From Paulinella micropora (Eukaryota; Cercozoa; Imbricatea; Euglyphida), in the NCBI GenBank assembly GCA_009731375.1, contig BJOX01000297.1, positions 617,630 through 660,389 on the forward strand: a stretch of 42,760 nt of DNA. Direction: 5' to 3'. The notes under the pieces are model-generated. The model searched no databases. It worked only from the letters and a program-made list of their open reading frames with translations, and was not told the origin of the DNA. Position numbers and translations under genes: made by a program. Each line of letters starts with the position of its first letter. Positions within the stretch are counted from its first letter, which is position 1. Positions 1 through 10,769 of this stretch are shown piece after piece.

Positions 1-85
<85 letters not shown>
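1..85. repeat. (AG)n dinucleotide array
   Basis: Uninterrupted AG repeat at the window edge; it probably continues to the left. Confidence 0.98.
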
Positions 86-90
<5 letters not shown>

Positions 91-110
91 CTTTTTCCAT
101 TCTGCCTCAG

Positions 111-138
111 ACTTCTTCACGGCAAACCTAATAGAGTG
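111..138 (+). CDS. possible exon of an upstream gene
   Basis: A 28-nt island lies between a pyrimidine-rich stretch ending in CTCAG and a donor-like GTAATG at 139. Two of its three frames are open, for example FFTANLIEW. It sits between two SSRs in the same way as the better-supported exons further right. It has no partner exon with a proven matching phase, so it is only a candidate. Confidence 0.25.
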
Positions 139-174
139 GTAATGGACATACACACAAATATAAAAAGAAAATTT

Positions 175-557
175 ATGTATGCATATGTATGTATGTTATG
201 TATGTTATGTATGTTATGTATGTTATGTATGTTATGTATGTTTATGTTAAGTATGTACGTACGTGCATGCGTACGTACGTACGTACGTACGTACGTACGT
301 ACGTATGTGTGTATGTATGTATGTATGTATGTATGTATGTATGTATGTATGTTTGTATGTATGCATGAATGTATGTATGTACGTATGTATGTATGTATGT
401 ATGTATGTATGTATGTATGTATGTATGTATGTATGTATGTCTGCATGCATGTATGTATGTATGTGTGTATGTATGTATGTCTGCATGCATGTATGTATGT
501 ATGTATGTATGTATGTATGTATGTATGTATGCATGTATGCATCTACGTATGCATGTA

Positions 558-590
<33 letters not shown>

Positions 591-866
591 GCATGCATGT
601 ATGTATGTATGTATGTATGTGTGTATGTCTGCATGTATGTATGTATGTATGTATGTATGTATGTATGTATATGTATGTTTTATTTTTTGTATGTATGCAT
701 GTATGCATGTATGTATGTATATGTATGTATGTATGTATGTATGTATGCATGTATGTATGTATGTATGTTATGTATGTATGTATGTATGTATGTATGTATG
801 CTATGTATGTATGCTATGTATGTATGTATGTATGTATGTATGTATGTATGCATGCATGTATGTATG

Positions 867-898
<32 letters not shown>

Positions 899-2546
899 TG
901 CATGTATGCATGCATGCATGCATGCATGTATGTATGTATGTATGTATGTATGTATGTATGTATGTATGCATGTATGCATGTATGTATGTATGCATGTATG
1001 TATGTATGTATGTATGTATGCATGCATGTATGCATGCATGTATGTATGTATGTATGTGTGTATGTATGTATGTATGTATGCATGCATGTATGTATGTATG
1101 AATGCATGTATGTATGTATGTATGTATGTCTGTCTGTATGTATGTATGTATGTATGTATGTATGTATGTATGTATGTATGTATGCATGTATGTATGTATG
1201 TATGTATATATGATTTATTTTTTGTATGTATGCATGTATGTATGGATGGATGTATGTATGTATGTATGTATGTATGCATGTTATGTATGTTATGTATGTT
1301 ATGTATGTATGTATGTATGTATGTATGTATGTATGTATGTATGCGTGTGTGTGTGTGTATGTATGTATGTATGTATGTATGTATGTATGTATGTATGTAT
1401 GTATGTATGCATGTATGCATGCATGCATGCATGCATGTGTGTGTGTATGTATGTATGTATGTCTGTCTGTCTGTCTGTCTGCATGCATGTATGTATGTAT
1501 GTATGTATGTATGTATGTATGTATGTCTGCATGTATGTATGTATGTATGTATGTATGTATGTATATATGTATGTTTTATTTTTTGTATGTATGCATGTAT
1601 GCATGTATGTATGTATATGTATGTATGTATGCATGTATGCATGTATGTATGTATGTATGTTATGTATGCTATGTATGTATGTATGTATGTATGCTATGTA
1701 TGTATGTATGTATGTATGTATGTATGTATGTATGTATGTATGCATGTATGCATGCATTTATGTATGTATATTTATGTATGTATGTATGCATGTATGCATG
1801 CATGCATGCATGCATGCATGTATGTATGTATGTATGTATGTATGTATGTATGCGTGTATGCATGTATGTATGTATGCATGTATGTATGTATGTATGTATG
1901 TATGTATGTATGCATGCATGTATGCATGTATGTATGTATGTATGTATGTGTGTATGTATGTATGTATGTATGTCTGTCTGTATCTATGTATGTATGTATG
2001 TATGTATGTATGTATGTATATATGTATGCATGTATGTATGTATGTATGTATGTATATATGATTTATTTTTTGTATGTATGCATGTATGTATGGATGGATG
2101 GATGTATGTAGTATGTATGTATGTATGTATGTTATGTATGTTATGTATGTATGTATGTATGTATGTATGCGTGTGTGTGTGTATGTATGTATGTATGTAT
2201 GTATGTATGTATGTATGTATGTATGTATGTATGTATGCATGCATGTATGCATGCATGCATGCATGCATGTATGTATGTATGTATGTATGTATGCATGTAT
2301 GTATGTATGTATGTATGTATGTATGTATGTATGTATGTATTTTTGTATGTATGTATGTATGTATGTATGTATGTATATGTATGTATGTATATATATATGT
2401 ATATATGTATATATATATTTGTATGTATGTATGTATGTATGTGTATATGTATGTATGTATGTATGTATGTTGTATGTATGTATGTATGCATTTATGTGTA
2501 TGTATGTATGTCTGTTATGTATGTATGTACGTATGTATGTATGTAC

Positions 2547-2577
<31 letters not shown>

Positions 2578-2849
2578 TGTATGTATGTATGTATGTATGT
2601 ATGTATGAATGTAATTATGTATGTAGTATGTATGTATGTATGTATGTATGCATGCATGCATGTGTGTGTGTGTGTGTTTATGTATATGTGTACACATGTA
2701 TGTATGTACATATGTATGTATGTGTGTATGTATGTATGTATGTATGTATGTATGCATGTGTATGTATGTATGTATTTATGTAAAAATATTTATGTATGTA
2801 TGTATGTATGTGTATGCATGTATGTATGTATGTATGTATGTACATATGT

Positions 2850-2882
<33 letters not shown>

Positions 2883-2925
2883 GTATGTATGTATGTATGT
2901 ATTTATGTATGTTATGTATGGATGT
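175..2925. repeat. (ATGT)n array with higher-order repeats
   Basis: About 2.7 kb of ATGT repeats with interspersed GCAT, CTGT, GTAC and TATGT variants. Marker interruptions recur: a TTTATTTTTTG block near 680, 1210, 1575 and 2062; CTGT runs near 560 and 1463; GTGTGTGTG near 1345 and 2170. The spacing of about 830-900 bp shows that long segments were duplicated, beyond simple slippage. A short inverted switch to (CATA)n occurs at 2850-2875. Long open frames here are only repeat translations. Confidence 0.95.
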
Positions 2926-3302
2926 ACGGACAGTAACTACGGACGAAGTTTGTGTGGATGTAAGTTGTATTTACGGGTCATAAGGACAGGAAAATCAACG
3001 GTCAGGAAGTTTGAAACCGTACCGTCTTTTTATGTGTAAATATTGAAAGAAGGGCAAGAGGAAACGAATAAGCAAGAAAAAGAAGAAACTCGAAGCAACA
3101 GCCATAGGCGAATTTGGGAGACAGGACATCACACCCACACCACAAAAATTGGCAGTATTTCTCAGAAAAATAGGATGAATGCTGACGGAGAGAAACAAGA
3201 ATATTGTGTTACAACAAATGATTGATAGAAAAAAGACTGCAGGAATTGGTTACGTGCGTGGAGGAGGTTGCGTCTCCTTACTTTCTCCTTCCATTCTTCC
3301 AG
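2926..3302. other. unique sequence, no firm gene
   Basis: About 375 bases of non-repetitive DNA. It contains a 60-codon Lys/Glu/Thr-rich open frame (3043-3225) that I do not trust. The pyrimidine-rich end (3271-3302) is the acceptor tract of the next exon. Confidence 0.5.
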
Positions 3303-3390
3303 CACCCTCAAAGGAGGAAATTTTGGAACTTAGACGGCCGGTCCATGAAGCTGAAAAGGCAAAAATGTGCCTTTTCACTTGCCAGCACAA
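3303..3390 (+). CDS. penultimate exon, unknown upstream gene
   Basis: The exon follows a good pyrimidine tract and TTCCAG (AG 3301-3302) and ends before a GTAGTC donor at 3391. Reading with two leading bases gives a charged peptide that begins PSKEEILELRRPVHEAE and ends in CLFTCQHK. The two leftover bases join the single leading base of the exon at 3563, so the frame stays open across a 172-bp T-rich intron. I do not recognise the protein. If unspliced, this frame would stop at 3392-3394. Confidence 0.5.
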
Positions 3391-3562
3391 GTAGTCAACT
3401 TCCCGCGATAAGCCTGTTTAGGCGCAAATATCATTGCTTTAGTACTTGCTTTTGCATTATTACTTGCTGGACTCAGGATTGTTTGTATTTCTCTTACTGT
3501 TGTGTTTTGTTGCTCTGTTTCCCGCTCTTGTCCTGGTTCTCAAACTGCATCTGAAATTTTAG

Positions 3563-3713
3563 GAGCTCTGTCCAGATCGCCATGGACTACCATGCTCTGG
3601 ACTCAGGCTTCCCCAGGGATGTCAACCCTGTATCCCAAGTTATCCATCCAATCCGCGTAGCCCTTGGTCTGCCAGCTTTCTTCAACCTTAGCTTGACGTT
3701 TACAGATAAATAA
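3563..3713 (+). CDS. terminal exon, unknown upstream gene
   Basis: Acceptor TTTTAG at 3561-3562 follows a T-rich intron. The 151-nt exon is open for 49 codons (frame from 3564) to a TAA stop at 3711-3713. The peptide looks like a real protein end: it starts SSVQIAMDYHALDSGF and contains IRVALGLPAFFNLSLTF. An in-frame TGA lies just upstream of the acceptor, which supports a splice boundary there. Family unknown. A short perfect inverted repeat (about 3717-3733, CATTGTGC / GCACAATG) follows the stop within a few bases. Confidence 0.5.
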
Positions 3714-3867
3714 TTACATTGTGCTGCACAATGAGACTGTGCACTCAACCATAAGCAACTCTAGAGTCTCAGAAAGAGAACGAGGAAAAAGACAAGCACC
3801 TCATCAAAAAAGAAAAGAAGAGAAAAAGATATGAAAGAATAAGAATGAAAAAGAAAGAGACAAAAAT
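3714..3867. other. unique spacer after the upstream gene
   Basis: The stretch holds the small hairpin after the stop and then a purine-rich AAAGAGA tract. It is likely 3' untranslated or intergenic sequence. No clear AATAAA signal was seen. Confidence 0.4.
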
Positions 3868-3928
3868 AGTTGTTGTTGTTGTTGTTATTGTTGTTCAATT
3901 TAATAATAATGATAATAAAATTTAAACG

Positions 3929-4011
<83 letters not shown>

Positions 4012-4380
4012 CAGTTTAATAATAATAATAAAATTTAAACAAAGGGATTAAATTGCAAGATGGTGTGTGGCTACGGCCTTCACTTGCCACTTTCATCCCC
4101 GGCTGACGGGACGCCAGAGCCTGCTAAAAACCATAGTTCTTGTTGTTGTTCTTGTTGATGTTGTTGTTGTTGTTGTTGTTCAATTTAATAATAGTAACTT
4201 AAACAAAGTATGCTGCGGCCTGTTGTTGTTGTTGTTGTTCTTGTTCTATTTAATGATAATAATAATAATAATAAATTGTTGTTGTTGTTGTTGTTGTTGT
4301 TGTTTTGTTGTTGTTGTTGCTGTTGTTGTTGTTGTAAATTTAATTACAGTAATTAAACCAATGGCATGATGGTGCATGGA

Positions 4381-4413
<33 letters not shown>

Positions 4414-4628
4414 GTTGTTGTTGTTGTTGTTGAATTTAATAGTAATAATAAAATGTTGTTGTCGTTGTTGTTGATGTAGTTGTTATTGTGCAATTTAATT
4501 AATAATATTAACTAAACCAATGGCACGATTGTGTGTGGCTAACGGCTCACATACACGTGTTATTGTTGTTGTTGTTGTTGTTGTTGTCGTTGTCGTTGTC
4601 GTTGTCGTCGTCGTCGTCGTCGTCGTCG

Positions 4629-4666
<38 letters not shown>

Positions 4667-4927
4667 CAATTTAATAATATAATAAAAATTTTAACAAAAT
4701 GATTAAAGTGCAAGATGTTGTTGTTGTTGTTGTTGTTGTTGATGATGTTTTTGTTTTTGTTGTTGTTGTTGTTGTTTGTTGTTTGTTGTTTGTTGCTGTT
4801 TGTTGTTGTTGTTTATTGCTGTTGTCTTTGTTGTCGTTTTTGTTGTGATTTTTTATTTGTTGTTGTTGTTTGTTGTTGTTTGTTGTTGTTTGTTGTTGTT
4901 TGTTGTTGTTTGTTGTTGTTGTTGTTT
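3868..4927. repeat. (GTT)n arrays carrying a repeated AT-rich unit
   Basis: Runs of GTT alternate with six or more copies of a unit reading roughly CAATTTAATAATAATAA, then AAAC(C)AA, then a GATGGTGTGTGGCTACGG-like end before GTT resumes (near 3895, 4015, 4170, 4330, 4435, 4490, 4668). The most complete copy (4020-4135) extends into unique sequence. Read on the minus strand, the unit could be a retroposon end with a (CAA)n tail. The poly-Val and poly-Cys/Leu frames are repeat translations. Confidence 0.85.
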
Positions 4928-4930
4928 CGG

Positions 4931-4972
<42 letters not shown>

Positions 4973-5079
4973 ATATCTATCTGTCTATCTATCTATCTAT
5001 CTATCTAGATATCTAGATATCTAATCTATCTATCGATCTATCGATCTATCGATCGATCGATCTATCGATCGATCGATCG

Positions 5080-5115
<36 letters not shown>

Positions 5116-5116
5116 G

Positions 5117-5153
<37 letters not shown>

Positions 5154-5212
5154 ATCTATCTATCTATCGATCTATCTATCTGTCTATCCATCCATCCATC
5201 CATCCATCCCTA

Positions 5213-5246
<34 letters not shown>

Positions 5247-5510
5247 CTAACTATCTGTCTGTCTGTCTGTCGGCTGACTATCTATCCATCCACCCACCCA
5301 TCCATCCATCCATCCATCCATCTATCTATCTATCTATCCATCTATCTATCCATCTATCTATCTATCTATCTATCTATCTACCTACTTACCTACCTACATA
5401 CCTATCCATCTATCTATCTACCTACCTACCTACCTACCTACCTACCCACCTACCTATCTACCCACCTACCTACCTACCTCCCTACCTCCCTACCTATCTA
5501 CCTGCTTAAC
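4928..5510. repeat. (CTAT)n, (CGAT) and (CTAC)n arrays
   Basis: Tetranucleotide tract, mostly CTAT, with ATCGATCG, CCAT and CTGT variants. It shifts to CTAC from about 5380. It is pyrimidine-rich on the + strand and leads directly into the first-exon copies of the next gene. Confidence 0.95.
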
Positions 5511-5516
5511 TGCGTA

Positions 5517-5850
5517 TGGTATTGTTAGGTCTGGTGGGAGTGTCTCTCTTGGGCCTGCCTACCTGCTTACCTATCTACCTACCTCCCTACCTACCTACCT
5601 GCCTACCTGCCTGCCTACCCACCTACCTCCCTGCCTTCCTACCTACCTATCTGCCTCTCTGCCTCTGCAAGGTCTGGTGGGAGTGTCTCTCTTGGGCCTA
5701 CCTACCTGCTTACCTATCTACCTACCTCCCTACCTCCCTACCTACCTACCTGCCTACCTGCCTGCCTACCCACCTACCTCCCTACCTTCCTACCTACCTA
5801 TCTGCCTCTCTGCCTCTGCAAGGTCTGGTGGGAGTGTCTCTCTTGGGCCT
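5517..5850 (+). pseudogene. three truncated copies of first exon (signal peptide)
   Basis: Partial copies of the exon at 6002 lie at 5517-5556 (with its own in-frame ATG), 5672-5699 and 5823-5850. Each reads through the VGVSLLGL part of the signal peptide and then runs into CTAC repeats. The second and third are preceded by CTGCAAG and are separated by a near-exact 151-bp tandem duplication. Differences from the complete copy include synonymous third-position changes (CTT/CTG, GTA/GTG). None has a donor. Confidence 0.75.
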
Positions 5851-6001
5851 ACCTACCTGCTTACCTACCTACCTACCCACCTACCTACCTACCTACCTAC
5901 CTACCTACCCTTCTACCTACCTACCTACCTACCTACCTGCTACCTGCCTGCCTACCCACCTACCCACCTACCTCCCTACCTATCTACCTGCCTATCTGCG
6001 T

Positions 6002-6091
6002 ATGGTATTGCTAGCTCTTGTAGGAGTGTCTCTCTTGGGCCTGGCGAGTCTTGCCTCGCGCTCAGTAGCCAACCTTTTCGCTTTCGCACAG
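6002..6091 (+). CDS. exon 1: start codon and signal peptide
   Basis: ATG at 6002 opens a frame reading [19 protein letters not shown] and then [11 protein letters not shown]. It is a textbook secretory signal: short N-region, long hydrophobic core, small residues after it. It ends at a GTCCAC donor (6092) in phase 0. Upstream sequence is (CTAC)n, so the 5' UTR lies in or beyond repeats. An internal CTAG could also serve as an acceptor, but the in-frame ATG makes a first exon the simpler reading. Confidence 0.65.
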
Positions 6092-6125
6092 GTCCACCAG
6101 CCGTAGAGATAGACATAGGGTAATC

Positions 6126-6144
6126 GTATTTTATGCGGCTAGAC

Positions 6145-6195
<51 letters not shown>

Positions 6196-6204
6196 CATAT
6201 GTAC

Positions 6205-6280
<76 letters not shown>

Positions 6281-6283
6281 TTT

Positions 6284-6342
<59 letters not shown>

Positions 6343-6375
6343 CCTGTTCTGTCCTGTTCGGTTTGCATGCTGGCA

Positions 6376-6409
<34 letters not shown>

Positions 6410-6450
6410 GCTAGCTAGCTAGCTAGCTACCTACCTACCTATCTATCTAT
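6126..6450. repeat. (TATATG)n hexamer array, then CTAT/GCTA/CCTA
   Basis: Hexamer TATATG repeats span 6148-6341. A short unique bridge with CCTGTTCTGTCCTGTTCGG follows. From 6376 there is a tetranucleotide tract that changes from CTAT to GCTA to CCTA. It forms most of intron 1. Confidence 0.93.
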
Positions 6451-6452
6451 AG

Positions 6453-6489
6453 GATGGGGACTCGGCTAACGCCTTCATGCCGAAAGAAG
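6453..6489 (+). CDS. exon 2
   Basis: Acceptor CTATAG at 6451-6452. The 37-nt exon reads DGDSANAFMPKE plus one base, starting in phase 0. The following bases are GGCACACAC, so the best-fitting donor is GC rather than GT (AAG|GCACAC). The leftover G joins exon 3 as Gly. Confidence 0.55.
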
Positions 6490-6659
6490 GCACACACACA
6501 CCACACGCACATGATACACGCATCACACACACACACACACACACACATACACATACATGCATACACACGCACTCACTCACTCACGCACTCACTCACTCAC
6601 TTACTCACTCACTCACTCACTCACCCACTCACTCACTCACTCACACTCACACACTCACA

Positions 6660-6692
<33 letters not shown>

Positions 6693-6864
6693 TCTCTCTC
6701 TCTCTCTCTCTCTCCTCTCCCCTCTCCCCTCTCCTCTCCTCTCTCCTCTCTCCTTTCCTCTCCTCTATCTCCTTTCGCTCTTCCTCTCTCCTCATCATGC
6801 AGACAAGAACAACACACACACACACACACACACACAACGCTCACACAGCGAACTAAGAAAGACG

Positions 6865-6908
<44 letters not shown>

Positions 6909-6964
6909 CCTATCTCTATCTATCTATCTATCTATCTATCTTTCCATCAATCCATCTATCTATA

Positions 6965-7000
<36 letters not shown>

Positions 7001-7003
7001 CGT
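6490..7003. repeat. (CA)n, (CACT)n, (TC)n, (CTAT)n intron
   Basis: Four successive SSR types. Small islands at 6803-6812 (after ATGCAG) and 6849-6866 (after CACACAG; reads RTKKDD in one frame) look like exon scraps, but they do not fit the phase chain. Confidence 0.9.
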
Positions 7004-7009
7004 CTTCAG

Positions 7010-7048
7010 GCTTGGCCTCCTACACCGTCCGGCCCGGAGCGCCCAACG
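7010..7048 (+). CDS. exon 3
   Basis: Acceptor CTTCAG at 7008-7009 and donor GTAACT at 7049. It reads LASYTVRPGAPN with two leading and one trailing base. Two partial copies of the exon end plus the donor region follow inside (CT)n at 7099-7130 (donor GTAAGT) and 7185-7229 (donor region reduced to GTCAAG). All three copies share AAGCCTTGTCGT downstream, so here the duplicated piece includes the donor and the start of the intron. Confidence 0.6.
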
Positions 7049-7051
7049 GTA

Positions 7052-7065
7052 ACTCAAGCCTTGTC

Positions 7066-7101
<36 letters not shown>

Positions 7102-7133
7102 GCCCAATGGTAAGTCAAGCCTTGTCGTCTCTC

Positions 7134-7187
<54 letters not shown>

Positions 7188-7290
7188 CGGCCCGGAGCGC
7201 CCAATGGTCAAGCCTTGTCGTTTCTCCTACTATTCCCTCTATCTACCCACCTACCTACCCACCTACCTACCTACCTACCTACCTACCTAT
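7052..7290. repeat. (CT)n and (CTAC)n with exon 3 donor copies
   Basis: CT runs of about 25 and 45 bases separate the exon 3 fragments; CTAC repeats then lead to the exon 4 acceptor. Confidence 0.9.
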
Positions 7291-7298
7291 ATACCTAG

Positions 7299-7376
7299 GC
7301 CTCCAGCTACTCGCCATTGACCCCAAGGGGCCACCCCCCCCCTGCCTTTTCGTCTACGCCTCCCTAGCGAAAGGAG
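7299..7376 (+). CDS. exon 4
   Basis: Acceptor ACCTAG at 7297-7298 and donor GTGAAG at 7377. The 78-nt exon has two leading and one trailing base and reads [14 protein letters not shown] followed by [11 protein letters not shown]. The proline run comes from a nine-C stretch, which is prone to length change. Its phase joins exons 3 and 5 cleanly. Confidence 0.6.
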
Positions 7377-7382
7377 GTGAAG

Positions 7383-7618
<236 letters not shown>

Positions 7619-7665
7619 GCCACCCCCCACCTGTCTTTTCGTCTACGCCTACCTAGCGAAAGGAG
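7619..7665 (+). pseudogene. second copy of exon 4 (3' part)
   Basis: It reads [15 protein letters not shown] in the exon 4 frame and keeps a donor (GTAAAG at 7666). It follows (GATA)n ending in TAG, which could act as an acceptor, but the entry phase would differ. It could be an alternative exon or a remnant. Confidence 0.5.
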
Positions 7666-7687
7666 GTAAAGAGAAAATCATATGCAT

Positions 7688-7805
7688 CTTTATCTATCTA
7701 TCTATCTATATATCTATCTATCTATCTATCTATCTATCTAACTATCTATCTATCTAACTATCTATCTATCGTCCTACCTATCGTCCTACCTATCTACCTA
7801 TCTAC

Positions 7806-7839
<34 letters not shown>

Positions 7840-7895
7840 GTCTGTCTGTCTATCTATCTATATATCTATCGATCTATCTATCGATCGACCTACCA

Positions 7896-7929
<34 letters not shown>

Positions 7930-7932
7930 ATC

Positions 7933-7981
<49 letters not shown>

Positions 7982-7996
7982 GTCTGTCTGTCTATC

Positions 7997-8029
<33 letters not shown>

Positions 8030-8086
8030 TTGATCTCATCATTCTCCTTTGATATGGTAGTGCTGTTAGCAATTCTGAAGCAATCG

Positions 8087-8123
<37 letters not shown>

Positions 8124-8124
8124 C

Positions 8125-8163
<39 letters not shown>
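7688..8163. repeat. (CTAT)n array with short islands
   Basis: CTAT repeats with CTGT and CGAT variants. A 60-base island at 8028-8088 (with CTGTTAG followed by CAATTCTGAAGCAATCGC) may be an exon scrap. Confidence 0.9.
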
Positions 8164-8165
<2 letters not shown>

Positions 8166-8433
8166 CAAGCGCTTTCATAGGATGTGCTTAGTATTTTTTC
8201 CTATCTCGAATAAAGGATAGAGAAAAATGATATTGAAGGTTTGATAGGTATATTATGTAATGTTATGTAATGTATGTATCCACCCACCTGTCTATTCGTT
8301 TACGCCGGTCTGCAAAAGGAGGTGGGACATTTATACATACATACATACATACATACATGCATCATACATACATACATACATACATGCATACATACATATG
8401 CATAAAGCATACATATAGTGTGTATCTATATAG
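8164..8433 (+). other. unique stretch, third exon 4 copy and (CATA)n
   Basis: 8164-8278 is unique A/T-rich sequence with no recognisable content. 8279-8321 is a third, older exon 4 copy reading [13 protein letters not shown], with a one-base deletion relative to the second copy and a donor GTGGGA at 8322. Then come CATA repeats to about 8415 and a short acceptor tract. Confidence 0.55.
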
Positions 8434-8500
8434 GCGCGGCCAAAGAATTTCGAGGTGTGAAGAAAGGACAGGCCAAGGGCTTCGCTGAGAAGAAACCAGA
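8434..8500 (+). CDS. exon 5
   Basis: Acceptor TATATAG at 8432-8433 and a strong donor GTATGT at 8501. It reads AAKEFRGVKKGQAKGFAEK and then KP, with two leading and two trailing bases. It is Lys-rich and free of SSR character. The incoming G from exon 4 plus GC gives Gly. One of the clearest exons in the window. Confidence 0.7.
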
Positions 8501-8504
8501 GTAT

Positions 8505-8542
8505 GTACTATATATATATATATGTATGTATGTATATACATA

Positions 8543-8579
<37 letters not shown>

Positions 8580-8735
8580 GTACCTACATGACATGGCATG
8601 ACATGGCCATGACATGCCATGATGACATGACATGACATGACATGACATGACATGACTTGACATGACATGACATGACATGACATGACACGACACATGACAT
8701 GACATGACAAGACATGATATAACGTAGCATGAGAT
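8505..8735. repeat. (TA)n and (ACATG)n
   Basis: TA repeats to about 8578, then a pentanucleotide ACATG array on the + strand with a few GGC variants. Confidence 0.93.
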
Positions 8736-8807
8736 ATTTTTAGTGTGTGTGTATGCATTTCTGTGTCTTGTGTAAGCGTAAATATATATGTGCATGTTGA
8801 ACCAATA

Positions 8808-10096
8808 TGTTCTGTTTTGTTCTGCTCTGCTCTGTTCTGTTCTGTTCTGTTCTGTTCTGCTCTGTTCTGTTCTGCTCTGTTCTGTTCTGCTCTGTTCTGC
8901 TCTGTTCTGCTCTGTTCTGTTCTGCTCTGTTCTGTTCTATTCTGTTCTGTTCTGTTCTGTTCTGCTCTGCTCTGCTCTGTTCTTGTTCTGCTCTGTTCTA
9001 TTCTGCTCTGTTCTGTTCTGTTCTGTTCTGCTCTGCTCTGTTTCTGTTCTGTTCTGCTCTGCTCTGTTCTGCTCTGTTCTGTTATGTTCTGTTCTGTTCT
9101 GTTTTGTTTTGTTCTGTTATGGTATGTTATGGTATGCTATGGTATGTTATGTTATGTTATGTTATGTTATGTCATGTTATGTTACGTTATGTTATGTTAT
9201 GTTACGTTATGTGTATGTTATCTTATGTTATGTTATGTTATGTTATGTTATGTTATGTTTCCGTAATGTAATATAATGTAATGTAATGTAATGTAATGTA
9301 ATGTTATGTTATGTTATGTTATGTTATGTTATGTCATGTTATGTTATGTATGTTATGTTATGTTATGTTATGTTATGTTATGTTATGTTATGTTATGTTT
9401 TGTTATGTTATGCTGTGTATGTTATGTTATGTTATGTTATGTTATGTCATGTCATGTTACATATTCTGTTATGGTATGGTATGGTATGTTATGGTATGTT
9501 ACGTTATGTTATGTTATGTCATGTTATGTTATGTTATGTTATGTTATGTTACGTTATGTTATGTTATGTTACGTTATGTGTATGTTATGTTATGTTATGT
9601 TATCTTATGTTATCTTATGTTATGTTTACGTAATGTAATGTAATGTAATGTTATGTTATGTTATGTTATGTTATGTTATGTTATGGTATGTTATGGTATG
9701 TTATGTTTTGTTATGTTTTGTTATGTTATGCTGTGTATGTTATGTTATGTTATGTTATGTTATGTTATGTTACGTAATGTCATGTCATGTCATGTTATGT
9801 TATTGTATGTTATGTTATGTTATGTTATGTCTGTTATGTTTATGTTATGTTATGTTATGTTATGTTACGTTATGTTATGTTATGTTTTGTCATGTCATGT
9901 CATGTCCTGTCATGTCATGTCATGTCATATCATGTCATGTCATGTTATGTTATGTCATGTCATGTCATGTCATGTCATGTTATGTTATGTCATGTCATGC
10001 CATGTCATGCCATGTCATGTCATGTCATGTTATGTCATGTTATGTCATGTCATGTCATGTCATGGTCAAGTCATGTCATGTCATGTCATGTCATGT
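8808..10096. repeat. pentanucleotide arrays TCTGT, TTATG, TCATG
   Basis: Nearly 1.3 kb of pentamers. TCTGT/TCTGC runs to about 9115, then TTATG with TTACG variants to about 9880, then mainly TCATG up to the exon 6 acceptor. The motif changes one base at a time along the tract. A block with GGTATG and TTACG marks recurs near 9120-9260, 9470-9630 and 9650-9740, showing segmental duplication. Cys/Val/Leu/Met-rich frames are repeat translations. Confidence 0.95.
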
Positions 10097-10102
10097 CTGC
10101 AG

Positions 10103-10145
10103 ACCCGAGGCAACGGATGGGCGTATATACGGAGCTAAACAGATA
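10103..10145 (+). CDS. exon 6
   Basis: Acceptor GTCTGCAG at 10101-10102 and donor GTAGCA at 10146. One leading base, then [14 protein letters not shown] in frame. The leading A completes Glu with the last two bases of exon 5. Confidence 0.6.
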
Positions 10146-10149
10146 GTAG

Positions 10150-10272
10150 CATTTCTTTCTTTCTTCTTTCTTTTCTTTCTTTTCTTTCTTTTCTTTCTTT
10201 CTTGCTTGCTTGCTTGCTTGCTTGCTTTCTTTCTTTCTTTCTTTCTTTCTTGCTTTCTTTCTTTCTTTCTTG

Positions 10273-10307
<35 letters not shown>

Positions 10308-10405
10308 GCTTTCTTTCTTTCTTTCTTGCTTGCTTGCTTTCTTGCTTGTTTTCTTTCTTTCTTTCTTTCTTTTTGTCTGTCTTTCTTTCTTTCTTTCTTT
10401 CTTTC

Positions 10406-10437
<32 letters not shown>

Positions 10438-10649
10438 GCTTGCTTGCTTGCTTTCTTTCTTGCTTTCTTTCTTGTTTTCTTTTCTTTCTTTCTTTCTTTT
10501 TGTCTGTCTGTCTGTCTTTCTTTTTCTTTCTTTCTCTTTCTTTCTTTTTCTTTCTTTTTCTTTCTTTGTCTTTCTGTCTTTCTTTCTGTCTTTCTTTCTC
10601 TTTCTTTCTTTCTTTCTTTCTTTTTCTTTCTTTCTTTCTTTCTTTCTTT

Positions 10650-10680
<31 letters not shown>

Positions 10681-10735
10681 TCTTGGTTTTCCTTTCCTTT
10701 CCTTTCCTTTCCTTTCCCTTTCCTTCTTCTCTTAT
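10150..10735. repeat. (TTTC)n with TTGC blocks
   Basis: About 590 bases of TTTC tetramers with TTGC clusters, ending in CCTTT pentamers. Strongly pyrimidine-rich on the coding strand, upstream of exon 7. Confidence 0.95.
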
Positions 10736-10769
10736 TTATGTTTGTCTTTGCTTGCGTATATGGATTAAG

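Noticed and set aside
1-85. Telomere or chromosome end
   Set aside because: (AG)n is an ordinary dinucleotide SSR and no telomeric motif such as TTTAGGG is present.
136-2608. Long open frames rich in Cys-Met-Tyr-Val or Tyr-Ile-His-Thr
   Set aside because: They are translations of (ATGT)n/(CATA)n; every frame on both strands is open in such repeats. The same applies to the Ser-Ile-Tyr-Leu, Leu-Pro-Thr-Tyr, Ser-Leu-Phe and Arg-Glu frames throughout.
6803-6866. Extra exon (RTKKDDY) between exons 2 and 3
   Set aside because: Exons 2 and 3 already join in phase; inserting this piece introduces a stop or breaks the frame.
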